DNA of 64,000 nucleotides from Corallococcus macrosporus DSM 14697 (GCF_002305895.1 NZ_CP022203.1:6358001-6422000); one strand, 5' to 3'. Positions 16,363-26,231 are shown, numbered from the stretch's first letter. Program-made: numbers and translations. The notes: generated by a model not told the origin, from the letters alone.

Positions 16363-17859
16363 TCACGTCGGCAGCTTGATGCCAGACAGCCGCTGGAACA
16401 GCTCCACCGCGAAGCCGTCCGTCATCCCCGAGATGTAGTCCGTCACGCAGAGCAGCCGCTGGTACTTCGACAGCCGGGCCACCGCCTCGGTGATGACTTC
16501 ATCCCTCGACGCGGACTCCGCCGCCGCCTCCCGGGCGAACTCCGGACGCTGGAAGAGGTCCGGTGGCAGCAACTGCCGCAGCTTCTTCTCCTCGCGGTTC
16601 GGCGTATCGGTGACGACCGCCATCGCGAACATGTCCAGCAAGCCGCCCAGCGTCTTGAAGCCCGCGCTCTCAATCTGGAGCACGCGCTCGCTCTCATAGC
16701 CGTAGCGCCGCGTCAGGTTGCGGATGGCATCCAGCGGCTTCTTCACGTCATCCCGCGCGGAGGCCAGCGGCGTCTCCCACTGCCCCTCCTCCATCGCCTC
16801 CACGTTCTCCAGGAAGACCTTCACGCACGCCTGGATGAGCTCGCCAATGGCCCGCGCTCGCGCCTGCGCCAACCGCGTCTCCAGGTGCGACGGCGGCGGG
16901 CGCACGGGCCCCGTCACGGGCCTGGGCAACACCGCGTCCAGCAGCTCACACGCATCCTTGATGGGGACCAGCCCCAGCTTCGCTGAGTCCTCCAGATCGA
17001 TGACCGCGTAGCAGATGTCATCCGCCGCCTCGACGAGGAACGCCAGCGGGTGCCGGGAGAACACGCCAGGCTCGCGCTCCACCAACCCCAACGCGCGATA
17101 CGTCTCCAGCGCCAGGGCCTCATCATCCTGGAAGTAACCAAACTTCTTCTCCGACACGCGCGCCTTGTCCCGCCCCCGCCCATCCGGCAGCACCGACGCG
17201 CGCGGGTACTTGCTCATCGCCCCCAGCGTCGCCGCCGTGTAGCGCAAGCCGCCCCGCCGCTCGCGCGACTGAAGCCGGTTGAGGATGCGGAAGCCCTGCG
17301 CGTTGCCTTCGAAAGACTCCAGGTCCTTCCACTGCGCCTGCGTCTCGAACGGACTCGGCCGGCCGTCCGGGGGCACCAGTCGCTGCGACACCCAATGCTG
17401 GATGGCCGCCTCGCCCGAGTGTCCGAAGGGCGGATTCCCGATGTCATGCGCCAGGCAGGCCGCCGCGACAATCGTGCCCAGATGCGAAGGGCTCACATCC
17501 ACGCCACGCGCCGCCAACCCGCGCCCCGCCAGCGCCCCCAGCGAGCGCCCCACACAGGACGCCTCGATGCTGTGGGTCAACCGCGTGCGCGTGTAGTCGC
17601 TCGTGGAGAGCGGAAACACCTGCGTCTTGTCATGCAGGCAGCGGAACTCCGCGGAGAAGACGATGCGGTCATAGTCCCGGTCGTAATCGGTCCGCTCGTC
17701 CTGAAGCAGCGCGTCCATGTCGCTCGGGACGGGCGCCGGCGCCTCCGCCGGCTTCTTGTCCGAGCCCACCCGGTAACCCGACAGGAGCTGCCACCAACGC
17801 TCGGTTCGACTGCTGCTGCTCACGCCTGCCTCACTGTGCGAAGGGACCCGGCGTGACAT
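16363..17859 (-). CDS. dgt: deoxyguanosinetriphosphate triphosphohydrolase-like HD protein
   Basis: 498 residues from an ATG with GAGGGGGG before it; the frame extends further but lacks a better site. The HD-domain metal ligands are visible: LTHSIEAS with the first His, then AHDIGNPPFGHSGE with the HD pair, and a later Asp in AADDICYAVIDLED. RDYDRIVFSAEFRCLHDKTQV near the N-terminus is typical of the family. It hydrolyses dNTPs to nucleoside and triphosphate, controlling nucleotide pools. The length is typical of the long dGTPase type. Divergent from the OmpA gene to its right. Confidence 0.93.
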   Translation of the reverse strand: MSRRVPSHSEAGVSSSSRTERWWQLLSGYRVGSDKKPAEAPAPVPSDMDALLQDERTDYDRDYDRIVFSAEFRCLHDKTQVFPLSTSDYTRTRLTHSIEASCVGRSLGALAGRGLAARGVDVSPSHLGTIVAAACLAHDIGNPPFGHSGEAAIQHWVSQRLVPPDGRPSPFETQAQWKDLESFEGNAQGFRILNRLQSRERRGGLRYTAATLGAMSKYPRASVLPDGRGRDKARVSEKKFGYFQDDEALALETYRALGLVEREPGVFSRHPLAFLVEAADDICYAVIDLEDSAKLGLVPIKDACELLDAVLPRPVTGPVRPPPSHLETRLAQARARAIGELIQACVKVFLENVEAMEEGQWETPLASARDDVKKPLDAIRNLTRRYGYESERVLQIESAGFKTLGGLLDMFAMAVVTDTPNREEKKLRQLLPPDLFQRPEFAREAAAESASRDEVITEAVARLSKYQRLLCVTDYISGMTDGFAVELFQRLSGIKLPT

Positions 17860-18015
17860 GCTGCCCCCCTCACGCACCGAGGCAAGTTTTACCAGCCGGG
17901 CGGACGGGCCCCCGGCGCCCGTCCCATGAGACACCGCGCCGCTGGACGCCGCCCCTGCCGCCGGGCAGCCTCCCCCTCGGCGAAACCCGCCCAATCACCG
18001 GAGGCGTCCTCACGT

Positions 18016-18531
18016 ATGAAGCTCAAGGCCCTGTGCATCACCGTGTCGCTGCTCACCCTTCCCGGCGTGGCCTCCGCACAGAGCGGGTTCGGCGCCCTCA
18101 CCAAGGCAGCGGGCAACGCCGGCAAGTCCGCCGTGGAGAAGCGCGTCAACGCGAAGCTGATGGACGAAGGCCGGGCGAACCAGTGCAGCTTCAAGACGGG
18201 CACCGCCACACTCGAAGCCGGCTGCGACGCGAAGCTCAAGAAGCTGACCAACGCGCTCGTCGACGCCAAAAAGCAGCTCGTCGCCGCGGGCGTGAAGTCC
18301 TACAAGTTCGAGGTCTCCGGCCACACCGACTCCTCCGGTGACGCGGCCAAGAACAAGACGCTCAGCGAGCAGCGCGCGGAGGCCATCGTCAAGGAGCTCA
18401 TCGCGCGCGGCATCCCCCGGAGCGAAATCATCGCCGTGGGCCACGGCTCCGCGAAGCCGTTGGTGAAGCCCGACGACACCGCCGCCAAGAAGGCGAAGAA
18501 CCGCCGCTACGAGCTCCAGGTCCGGCTGTAG
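18016..18531 (+). CDS. OmpA-family periplasmic protein
   Basis: 171 residues. A cleavable signal peptide (MKLKALCITVSLLTLPGVASA) is followed by a short basic linker and an OmpA domain with CSFKTGTATLEAGCDAKLKKL, FEVSGHTDSSGDAAKNKTLSEQRAEAIV, IIAVGHGSAKPLV and NRRYELQVRL. This domain binds meso-diaminopimelate in peptidoglycan and tethers envelope components. The Asp and Arg expected for ligand binding are present. There is no beta-barrel, so it is a soluble periplasmic form. It is convergent with the GMC oxidoreductase, whose stop is three bases away. Confidence 0.88.
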   Translation: MKLKALCITVSLLTLPGVASAQSGFGALTKAAGNAGKSAVEKRVNAKLMDEGRANQCSFKTGTATLEAGCDAKLKKLTNALVDAKKQLVAAGVKSYKFEVSGHTDSSGDAAKNKTLSEQRAEAIVKELIARGIPRSEIIAVGHGSAKPLVKPDDTAAKKAKNRRYELQVRL

Positions 18532-18534
18532 CCT

Positions 18535-20136
18535 TCAGCTCGCGCGAGCGCTTGAAGCCTCGGCCACCTCCTCCCGCGGCGCCGTCCGGGCCGCGGGGAT
18601 GAAGCTCATCGCTCGCTCAGCCAGCGCGGTAATCGTGAGCGACGGGTTGACGCCCGGGTTGGCGGAGATGGCCGAGCCGTCCACCACGTACAGGCCCTCA
18701 TGGCCGAACACGCGGTGCCGCGAGTCGATGACGCCCGTGTCCGCCGAGTCCCCCATGCAGCAGCCGCCCAGGATGTGCGCGGTCGTCGGGATGCCCAGCA
18801 CCGTCTCACTGATGATGGTCATCGGATAGCCGTCCAGCTTGTCCGCCACACGCCGGGCCAGGTCGAACGCCTCCGGCATGTTGGCGCTCGGCGCCGGGCC
18901 CTCCTGAAGCGTGGTTCCCAGCCCCAACCCGGGCGAGCGCTTCATCCGCAGGTGCCCTTCCAGCGTGCGCATGTAGAGCAGGATCATCGTCCGCCGCGCG
19001 AAGTCCGGGACGAACCACGCCTTGAGGAAGCGCAGCGGGTGCCGCGCCAGCAAGCCCACCAGCCGCGTCACGCGTTGGAACACCGTGGCCCCCGACACCT
19101 GCGGCGCCATCAGCAACCGGAAGAAGCCCGAGCCCTCCGAGTAGCGCACCGGCTCCAGATGCGACTGCGCATCCGTGTGCAGGATGGAGCCGATGGCGAT
19201 GCCCCGTGACAAGTCGTGCTCCTTGCGGCCGCTCACCACGCCCACCAGCGCCTCGGAGTTGGTGCGCACGCCGTCGCCCAGCCTGTCCGACAGGCGAGGC
19301 AGCCCGTCCGGGCTCGCCTTCAACTTCAACAGCAAATCCAACGTGCCCAGCACGCCCCCCGCGAAGACGACGTGCTTCGCGGTGTAGCGCACCTTCTTCC
19401 GGAAGAAGCGCCGGGCGCCGTGGAGCGCCTCGACTTCGTAGCCCCCTTCCGGCAGCGGCCGGACCCACGTGACTTCGGTGTCCGCGTGCAGCGTGAGCCC
19501 CCGCCGCTCGGCCAGGTGGAGGTAGTTCTTGTCGAGCGTGTTCTTGGCGCCGAAGCGGCACCCCAGCATGCACCCGCCACACGCGTTGCAGCCCGTCCGG
19601 TCCGGCCCCTCACCGTCGAAGTACGGGTCCTTCACGGTGACGCCCGGCTCGCCGAAGTACACGGCCACGGTGGTGGGCTGGAAGTCCGTGCGGCCCAGGT
19701 CCGCGCCCACGTCCTCCAGCACCTGGTCCGGCACGGTGCGCAGGGGATTGGGCGTGGCGCCCAGCATCCTCCGGGCGGTGGTGTAGTGCGGCGCCAGCTC
19801 CTCCTTCCACGCGGCGAGGTGCCCCCACGAGTCGGCCTGGAAGAAGTCGTCCCGGGGAATGGGGAGCGTGTTGGCATACACGAGCGAGCCGCCCCCCACG
19901 CCCACGCCCGACAGCACGGTGACGTGACGGAAGAACGTCATCTCGAACAGGCCCCGCCACCCCAACGTGGGCATCCAGAGCCAGCGCTTCAGCGCCCAGT
20001 TCGTCTTCGGGAAGTCCGGGGCGCGCAGGCGCCGCCCCTTCTCCAACACCACGACGCGGTAGCCCTTCTCGGTCAACCGGAGCGCGCTGACGCTGCCGCC
20101 GAACCCCGAGCCGATGATGAGCCAGTCGCAGTCCAT
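18535..20136 (-). CDS. GMC-family FAD-dependent oxidoreductase (cholesterol oxidase-like)
   Basis: 533 residues. The N-terminal FAD-binding motif is WLIIGSGFGGSVSALRL, followed by GVGGGSLVYANT as in GMC enzymes. A Cys-rich loop, CNACGGCMLGCRFGAKNT, is seen in the cholesterol-oxidase-like subgroup. The C-terminus carries HILGGCCMGDSADTGVIDSRH and GLYVVDGSAISANPGVNPSLTITALAER, the usual substrate/FAD region. It probably oxidises an alcohol or sterol-like substrate; the substrate cannot be read from sequence. No Tat or Sec signal is visible, so it is likely cytoplasmic. The ATG at 20136 is chosen because the FAD fold starts five residues later. Confidence 0.9.
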   Translation of the reverse strand: MDCDWLIIGSGFGGSVSALRLTEKGYRVVVLEKGRRLRAPDFPKTNWALKRWLWMPTLGWRGLFEMTFFRHVTVLSGVGVGGGSLVYANTLPIPRDDFFQADSWGHLAAWKEELAPHYTTARRMLGATPNPLRTVPDQVLEDVGADLGRTDFQPTTVAVYFGEPGVTVKDPYFDGEGPDRTGCNACGGCMLGCRFGAKNTLDKNYLHLAERRGLTLHADTEVTWVRPLPEGGYEVEALHGARRFFRKKVRYTAKHVVFAGGVLGTLDLLLKLKASPDGLPRLSDRLGDGVRTNSEALVGVVSGRKEHDLSRGIAIGSILHTDAQSHLEPVRYSEGSGFFRLLMAPQVSGATVFQRVTRLVGLLARHPLRFLKAWFVPDFARRTMILLYMRTLEGHLRMKRSPGLGLGTTLQEGPAPSANMPEAFDLARRVADKLDGYPMTIISETVLGIPTTAHILGGCCMGDSADTGVIDSRHRVFGHEGLYVVDGSAISANPGVNPSLTITALAERAMSFIPAARTAPREEVAEASSARAS

Positions 20137-20310
20137 GGCCACCCTGCCTCCCCTCGGCGTCCGCGCCGCGAATGCCCCGCGAGCGGCGCGGGGCGCACCC
20201 ACTCTATGTCAGGCGGACGCGCCCCCTGGCGCCAGAGATTCGGGACGGGCGGCTGACACACCGCTCGCCTGCCCCTTCCAAGGCATCCAGGTGACGCGCC
20301 CCGGGGACGT

Positions 20311-20323
20311 CGGACACTGTCCG
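20311..20323. promoter_or_regulatory. 13-base palindrome in divergent intergenic region
   Basis: CGGACACTGTCCG, perfect 6-base arms around one base, lies between the divergent GMC oxidoreductase and M28 peptidase genes (298 bases apart). It could be an operator for either gene; no known regulator is assigned. Confidence 0.3.
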
Positions 20324-20434
20324 CTTTCCCACACCCCAGACTGCACCTTGTAAGCCTTTCTTCCGCGAAAAGCAGAGGCTCCCGGCCGCAGCCCATCCCC
20401 GAGCTGCGACGCAACGCCGTCCCCTGGAGGAGCA

Positions 20435-21667
20435 ATGCGGATGAAGACCTGGATGCCGGTCTCGCTGTTGCTGCTGCTGAACGCCCCCCTGGCCCTTGCC
20501 GAGCCCGCCAAGGCAAAACCAGACGACAAGACTGTCTGGATTGCGATTGGCACGGACGCCATCGCACCCATGCAGGAGACCTTCGCCGCCGAAGGCTGGA
20601 GCGTGCCCACCGCCCTCTCTCAGCAGGAGCACGCGGGCGTGTTCCAAGTGAGGGAGTCCCAGTTGTCGCGGCTGGCGCTGATGATGCACGAGAAGTTCGA
20701 CCGGTGCGCGGGCTTCATCACCTACGAGACGCGGGAGGAGGCCCTGGCGTCCCTGACGCCTGCCACCCCCAAGGCGACCCAGAAGGCCGTCAGCTACACC
20801 CTCACCAACGCCGCGACCGTGAACACGCTGATGGGGGCGCTGTCGGCCGCGAACATCCGCACCACCATCGCCGAGCTGTCCGCCTTCTCCACACGCAGCC
20901 AGAACTCAGACGGTGGCGTGAACGCCGCGGCCCTCATCCTGGGGAAGTGGCGGGGCTACGCCACCAGCGCGGGCCGCACGGACGTCACCGTGGCGTACCG
21001 GACGCACACGGGCTGGCGGCAGCCCTCGGTCATCCTCACCATCCCTGGCACCACGCTGCCCAACGAGGTCGTCGTGGTGGGAGGCCACCTGGACTCCATC
21101 AGCTCCACCAGCGCCGCGCCCGGCGCCGATGACGACGCGTCCGGCATCGCGACGTTCACCGAGGTCATCCGCGTCGCCATGGCCCACGACTTCCGGCCCC
21201 AGCGCACGGTGAAGTTCATGGCCTACGCCGCGGAGGAGACGGGCCTGCGCGGCTCGCGGGAGATTGCCCTGGAGCACAAGAACAACACCAACATCAGCGT
21301 CGTGGGCGTGATGCAGCTCGACATGACGAACTACAAGCACACCAACGCCACCTCGGATGTGGGCATCGTCACCGACTACACGAACGCCAGCCAGAACCAG
21401 TTCCTCCGCGACCTGATAACGACGTACGTCGGCGTGAGGTACACCAACACGAGCTGCGGCTATGGGTGCTCGGACCACGCCTCCTGGCACAACCAGGGCT
21501 TCGCCGCCTCCATCCCCTTCGAGGGGACCGTCAGTCAGAAGAACCCCAACATCCACACCCCCAGGGACACGCTGGCGAACTCCGACAGCACCGCCGCGCA
21601 CGCGCTCAAGTTCTCCAAGATCGCCGCGGCCTACGTCGCGGAGCTGGCCAAGGGCACCGCCCAGTAG
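20435..21667 (+). CDS. secreted M28-family zinc aminopeptidase
   Basis: 410 residues, ATG after GGAGGAGCA. A signal peptide (MKTWMPVSLLLLLNAPLALA) is followed by a ~135-residue propeptide-like region and an M28 catalytic domain. The di-zinc ligands and catalytic residues are visible: GGHLDS (His), GADDDASG (bridging Asp), AAEETGLRGS (Glu-Glu), MQLDMT (Asp) and the last His in NIHTPRDT. CGYGCSDHASW matches the cysteine-containing loop of Vibrio/Aeromonas leucyl aminopeptidases. It should release N-terminal residues from peptides outside the cell, fitting predatory or saprophytic feeding. Confidence 0.93.
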   Translation: MRMKTWMPVSLLLLLNAPLALAEPAKAKPDDKTVWIAIGTDAIAPMQETFAAEGWSVPTALSQQEHAGVFQVRESQLSRLALMMHEKFDRCAGFITYETREEALASLTPATPKATQKAVSYTLTNAATVNTLMGALSAANIRTTIAELSAFSTRSQNSDGGVNAAALILGKWRGYATSAGRTDVTVAYRTHTGWRQPSVILTIPGTTLPNEVVVVGGHLDSISSTSAAPGADDDASGIATFTEVIRVAMAHDFRPQRTVKFMAYAAEETGLRGSREIALEHKNNTNISVVGVMQLDMTNYKHTNATSDVGIVTDYTNASQNQFLRDLITTYVGVRYTNTSCGYGCSDHASWHNQGFAASIPFEGTVSQKNPNIHTPRDTLANSDSTAAHALKFSKIAAAYVAELAKGTAQ

Positions 21668-21676
21668 ACAAGCCCG

Positions 21677-21707
21677 GGGCCCCGGCGCCCGACACGCGCC
21701 GGGGCCC
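21677..21707 (+). terminator. hairpin after M28 peptidase
   Basis: A perfect 12-base stem (GGGCCCCGGCGC pairing with 21696-21707) with a 7-base loop starts nine bases after the peptidase stop. No U-run follows directly, though TTTT occurs ~17 bases later. Likely a transcription terminator or 3' stabiliser. Confidence 0.55.
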
Positions 21708-21772
21708 TCCACCCGCGTCACCTGTTTTGGTGGGTTTACAACTTTGGCCGTATCTGGACTAGCCTGTGTGAA

Positions 21773-23530
21773 ATGGGCTCGAATCAGACGCCGCCTCCTC
21801 GTCACGCATCCCTTCGTCGAGTCCTCGCCCTCGCGCGTCCGGAGTGGAGACTGCTCCTGCTCGGGACGGTCTTCCTCTTCATCGGGAGCGCGGGAGGCCT
21901 GCTCTTTCCCCAGGCCATCCGCGTCATCCTCGACGAGGCCTTGAGCACCGCCACGCTCAGCAAGGTGAACGACACCACCCTGTGGATGCTGGGCGTGTGT
22001 TTCATCCAGTCGGTGGCCATCGGGCTGCGCTTCTCCTTCTACAACCTCGCGGGTGAGCGCATCGTCAGCAACCTGCGGGAGCGCCTGTACCGCAGCTTGC
22101 TGGAGCAGGAGATTGCCTTCTTCGACCAGCACCGCACGGGCGGCCTCACCAGCCGGCTGTCCACGGACACCGCGCTCATCCAGGGCGCCGTCAGCACGCA
22201 CATCGCCATCATGCTCCGCAACGCGACCACGCTGATTGGCGGGCTGGCGTTGCTGCTCTACACCTCGCCCAAGCTGACGCTCGTCATGCTGGCGGTCGTC
22301 CCCCCCGTGACGCTGGGGGCGCTGTTCTACGGCCGGCAGGCGCGCCAGCTCGCGCGAGACGCCCAGGCCGCGGTGGCCGAGGCCAACGAGGTCGCCGCCG
22401 AGTCGCTCTATGGCATCCACACCGTCCAGGCCTTCGTGGCCGAGGGCGCGGAGCGCCAGAGCTACGGGCGCGCCATCGGCAAGGCCCTGGCCCTGGCGCG
22501 CACGAGAATCGTCTCCTCGGGCGTCTTCATGGGCGGCACGGGCTTCACCGGCCTGGCGTCGTCCCTGCTCGTCTTCTGGTATGGCGCGCACATGGTCGTG
22601 AAGGGCGACATCACGGTGGGAGGGCTCACCTCCTTCCTGATGTACACGCTGATGGTCGTCATGGCCGTCAGCGCGCTGAGCGAGCTGTGGGCCGAGTTCA
22701 TGAAGGCGGGAGGCGCCACCGAGCGCGTCTTCGAGCTCATCGACCGCGCGCCCGCCATCCCCGTCAGCGGAGGCGAGCAGCCCGCGCACCTGGAGGGCCG
22801 CCTGCGCTTCCGCGACGTCCGGTTCAGCTACCCCTCGCGCCGGGACGTGCCCGTCCTCCAGGGCCTGGACCTGGACGTCGCGCCTGGGTCCGTCGTGGCG
22901 CTGGTGGGGCACTCGGGCGCGGGCAAGTCCACGGTCGCTTCGCTGTTGATGCGCTTCTACGACCCGGAGCAAGGCGCCATCCTCCTGGATGGGATGGACC
23001 TGCGCACGCTCGACGTCCGCTGGCTCCGGCAGCACATCGGCATCGTGTCGCAGGAGCCCACGCTCTTCTCGGGGAGCATCGCCGACAACATCCGCTACGG
23101 GCGCACCAGCGCCACCGACGCGGAGGTGGAGGCCGCGGCGCGCATCGCCAATGCCCATGACTTCGTGAGCGAGTTTCCAGAAGGCTACCGCACGCGCGTG
23201 GGCGAGCGGGGCATCCAGCTCTCAGGCGGCCAGAAGCAGCGCGTCGCCATCGCCCGCGCGGTCCTCAAGGACCCGCGGCTGCTCATCCTGGACGAGGCCA
23301 CCAGCGCGCTGGACTCGGAGAGCGAGCACCTGGTCAAGGAGGCCCTGGACCGGCTCATGGTGGGGCGCACCACCCTCATCATCGCCCACCGGCTCTCCAC
23401 CGTGGCGGGCGTCGACCGCATCTTCGTGCTGGACCACGGCCGCGTCGTCCAGCACGGAAACCACGAGGCGCTCATCACCCAGGATGGCCTCTACAAGCGC
23501 CTCGTGGAGCGGCAGTTCATCGCCGCCTGA
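21773..23530 (+). CDS. ABC exporter half-transporter (MsbA/BmrA type)
   Basis: 585 residues. A six-helix exporter membrane domain spans ~1-320, followed by a nucleotide-binding domain with Walker A GHSGAGKST, Q-loop VSQEPTLFSGSIADNIRYG, signature LSGGQKQR, Walker B LLILDEATSALDSES and switch IIAHRLST. The subunits dimerise to export lipids, drugs or peptides. There is no C39 peptidase domain at the N-terminus, so it would not itself cleave a leader. It is convergent with the permease gene 4 bases away and 2.7 kb from the candidate RiPP precursor; a role in exporting that peptide is possible but unsupported. Confidence 0.93.
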   Translation: MGSNQTPPPRHASLRRVLALARPEWRLLLLGTVFLFIGSAGGLLFPQAIRVILDEALSTATLSKVNDTTLWMLGVCFIQSVAIGLRFSFYNLAGERIVSNLRERLYRSLLEQEIAFFDQHRTGGLTSRLSTDTALIQGAVSTHIAIMLRNATTLIGGLALLLYTSPKLTLVMLAVVPPVTLGALFYGRQARQLARDAQAAVAEANEVAAESLYGIHTVQAFVAEGAERQSYGRAIGKALALARTRIVSSGVFMGGTGFTGLASSLLVFWYGAHMVVKGDITVGGLTSFLMYTLMVVMAVSALSELWAEFMKAGGATERVFELIDRAPAIPVSGGEQPAHLEGRLRFRDVRFSYPSRRDVPVLQGLDLDVAPGSVVALVGHSGAGKSTVASLLMRFYDPEQGAILLDGMDLRTLDVRWLRQHIGIVSQEPTLFSGSIADNIRYGRTSATDAEVEAAARIANAHDFVSEFPEGYRTRVGERGIQLSGGQKQRVAIARAVLKDPRLLILDEATSALDSESEHLVKEALDRLMVGRTTLIIAHRLSTVAGVDRIFVLDHGRVVQHGNHEALITQDGLYKRLVERQFIAA

Positions 23531-23534
23531 GCCC

Positions 23535-25958
23535 TCACTCCTCGCGCATGGCCATGCTGGGCGGCACGCGCGCGGCGCGCCAGGCGGGCACGTAGCCCGC
23601 CACCAACGCCACGAGCAGCAGCACGGCCGCCGTCCCGAGGAAGACGAGCGGGTCCGCGGGGCTGACCTCGAAGAGCAGCTTCGACAGGCCACGCGCCAGG
23701 ACCAGCGCCAGCACGGAGCCGATGACGACCCCCAGCCCGGCGAGCCGCAGCGCCTGCTTCAGGATCAGCCAGAAGATGCTCGCCTCGCGCGCGCCCAGCG
23801 CCATGCGCACGCCAATCTCCGTCCGCCGCTGGGTGACGGAGTAGGCCATGATGCCGTAGACGCCTCCGGCCGCCAGCAGCAGCGCCACGCACGCGAAGAA
23901 CCCCAGCAGCGCGGCCAGCAGGTGCCGCGAGCCGAACGACTCCGCGATGAGCGCCTCCAGGGGCCGCGGCGCGGGCGGGGGCTGCTCGGGGTCCAACGAG
24001 GCCATGGCCTCACGCAGGCCCGGCACCAGCGACGACGCCGTGGTCCCCACCCCGCCCACCGCCACCATCATCACCATCGCGTCACGCGGGGCCTGGGACA
24101 GCGGCAGGTAGAACTCCGGCACGGATGAGCGCACCTGCCCGCGCCACAGCGTCCGGACGTCCCCCACCACGCCAATGACCTCCCACGGCTCCGCGCCGCC
24201 CGCGAAGAAGCGCTTGCCCAGCGGCGACTCCCCGGGCCAGAAGCGCCGCGCCAGCGCGGAGTTGATCAACGCGACCCGGGGTGCCTCCTCCGCGTCCAAC
24301 GCGTTGAAGTCGCGCCCCTCGTGCAACGGGATGCCCATGGTCCGGAAATAGCCAGGGGAGATGACGCGCTGGCTGGCCTCGGGCAACTGCCCGGGCAGCG
24401 GCTTGGGCTGACCGTCCGGGTAGATGTTCGAGCTCTGGCTGCGGCGGCTGATGGGGGGCAGGCTGGCGGCGGAGACGGCCTGCGCGCCCGGCATGGAGGA
24501 CAGCCGCTCCTGCAGCGCATGGAAGAAGCGGGCGCGCTCGGCGTCCGTCGGATACCGGGTCTCCGGCAGCGTCACGTCGAAGTAGAACACGCGCTCGGCG
24601 GCGAAGCCGGGGGAGGTCCCCTGAAGCCGGTACAGGCTTCGAAGCATCAGGCTCGCGCCCACCACCAGCATCAGGGCCAGGGCCACCTCCGCCGTCACCA
24701 GGGCCGAGCGGATGCTCTTGCGGCCCACCGTGGCGCCCGCCCCCTCTCGCATCGCCTCCAGCGGGTTCTGCCGCGACATCTGGAACGCGGGCGCCAGGCC
24801 GAACACCACGCCGGTGATGGCCGACAGCGCGACGCAGAACAGCAGCGCCCCGCCATCCACCTGGATGGACTGCCACCCGGGCAGGCGCTCCGCCAGGCCG
24901 GGCGGCAGCATGGTGGCAATCATGTGCGTGCCCCACAGCGCGCCCAGGACACCCAGGCCCCCGCCCAGGAGCGACAGCAGGACGCTCTCCGTCAGCGCCT
25001 GGACCATCAGGCGTGTCGGGCTCGCCCCCAGCGCCCCGCGGATGGCCAGCTCCTTCCGCCGGGCCGCCGCGCGCGCCAGGAGCAGGCTGGCGACGTTCGC
25101 GCAGCCGATGAGCAGCACGAAGCCCACCGCGCCTCCCAGCGTGATGAGCAGCGGCCTCAAGGGCCCCAGGTAGGCCTCGCGCACGGACGTGAGCTGCACG
25201 GTGCGCTCCGAGTCCGTGTCGGGATACCGCTCGGCGAGCCGCCCCGCGAGGACCCGCAGCGCGTCCTCCGCCGTGGCCATGGTGAAGCCGGGCTTGAGGC
25301 GGCCCACCACCCGCACCTTCCGGTCCCCGCGGGCGTCCAGCTCCGCCTGCGTCGGCGCGAGCGGCACCCAGGCTTCTGCGCCTGGCGGGAAGTCGAAGCC
25401 CTTCGGCATCACGCCCACGACCGTGTAGGGCTCGCCGTCCAGCGTCACGGACTCACCCAGCACGGAGGGCGCGCCGCCGAACCGGCGCCGCCACAGCCCG
25501 TCCGAGAGCACCACCACCGCCTCACCCCCCACGCGGTCCTCTTCCTCGGAGAAGGCCCTGCCCAACGTGGGCCTCGCCTCCAGCGCGGGGAACAACGCGG
25601 CGCCAACCCGGTACGCCTGGAGCCGCTCCGGCTGCAGCGCGCCCCCCAGGTTCAAGCTCCGCGGGACAATCCCCGCCACGTGCTCGAAGACGCCCGCCTG
25701 CGCCGTCCAGTCCGCCAGCGTCGCCAGCGAGGTCTCGCTCCGCTCGACCCCCGCCTTGGGCAGCGAATCCCACACCATCACCAGACGGTCCTCATGCGGG
25801 AAACGCATGGGCTGCAGCCAGATGGAGTTGACGACACTGAAAATCGTCGTGCTCGCCCCAATCCCCAGCGCCAGCGTCAACATCGCGACCAGGGTGAACG
25901 TGGGGCTCTTGCTCAACAACCTGGCGCCAAACCGGATGTCCTGACGAATCGTATCCAT
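23535..25958 (-). CDS. MacB/FtsX-type ABC permease (ADOP-like, duplicated)
   Basis: 807 residues. It opens with the ADOP-type MDTIRQDIRFGARLLSKSPTFTLVAMLTLALGIGASTTIF, then a MacB periplasmic core domain (~50-250), an FtsX-like three-helix unit (VLLIGCANVASLLLARAAARRKELAIRGALGA), a second periplasmic region and a second FtsX unit (YGIMAYSVTQRRTEIGVRMALGA). Such orphan permeases, first noted in acidobacteria, carry no ATPase in the same operon and probably work mechanically on substrates in the periplasm. The start ATG has GAGAGGG upstream, inside a palindrome. Divergent from the RiPP precursor gene. Confidence 0.9.
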   Translation of the reverse strand: MDTIRQDIRFGARLLSKSPTFTLVAMLTLALGIGASTTIFSVVNSIWLQPMRFPHEDRLVMVWDSLPKAGVERSETSLATLADWTAQAGVFEHVAGIVPRSLNLGGALQPERLQAYRVGAALFPALEARPTLGRAFSEEEDRVGGEAVVVLSDGLWRRRFGGAPSVLGESVTLDGEPYTVVGVMPKGFDFPPGAEAWVPLAPTQAELDARGDRKVRVVGRLKPGFTMATAEDALRVLAGRLAERYPDTDSERTVQLTSVREAYLGPLRPLLITLGGAVGFVLLIGCANVASLLLARAAARRKELAIRGALGASPTRLMVQALTESVLLSLLGGGLGVLGALWGTHMIATMLPPGLAERLPGWQSIQVDGGALLFCVALSAITGVVFGLAPAFQMSRQNPLEAMREGAGATVGRKSIRSALVTAEVALALMLVVGASLMLRSLYRLQGTSPGFAAERVFYFDVTLPETRYPTDAERARFFHALQERLSSMPGAQAVSAASLPPISRRSQSSNIYPDGQPKPLPGQLPEASQRVISPGYFRTMGIPLHEGRDFNALDAEEAPRVALINSALARRFWPGESPLGKRFFAGGAEPWEVIGVVGDVRTLWRGQVRSSVPEFYLPLSQAPRDAMVMMVAVGGVGTTASSLVPGLREAMASLDPEQPPPAPRPLEALIAESFGSRHLLAALLGFFACVALLLAAGGVYGIMAYSVTQRRTEIGVRMALGAREASIFWLILKQALRLAGLGVVIGSVLALVLARGLSKLLFEVSPADPLVFLGTAAVLLLVALVAGYVPAWRAARVPPSMAMREE

Positions 25959-25962
25959 GGCC

Positions 25963-25976
25963 CTCTCGCGCGAGAG
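25963..25976. promoter_or_regulatory. 14-base perfect palindrome at the permease start
   Basis: CTCTCGCGCGAGAG lies four bases upstream of the permease start codon and includes its ribosome-binding site. It could be an operator or an mRNA hairpin that hides the ribosome site. Confidence 0.35.
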
Positions 25977-26231
25977 CATGCCATGCGGCGTGTGGCTCGG
26001 CGACGCGCATCTCCACGAATGCTCACGCTGGCCGCGCAACGCATCCAAGTCCGTGAAATTTCAAGGCTAACAGACATTTCATCAAAAACATGTCTGAGCC
26101 TGGACATGGGTTCGAGGTTCGCCGTACTCTCGGAGATCCGAGCCAGGGGCATCAACTGGCGTCAGGCTCGGCGCGTGCGGCGCAGGGTACGTGCCGTTCG
26201 TGTGTTTGTTTCACCTCCCCTGGAGTTCCTC

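Noticed and set aside
21773-25958. ABC exporter and MacB/FtsX-type permease as certain members of the RiPP cluster
   Set aside because: Proximity alone. The exporter has no leader peptidase domain, and the two genes are convergent with each other and not coupled to the cluster.
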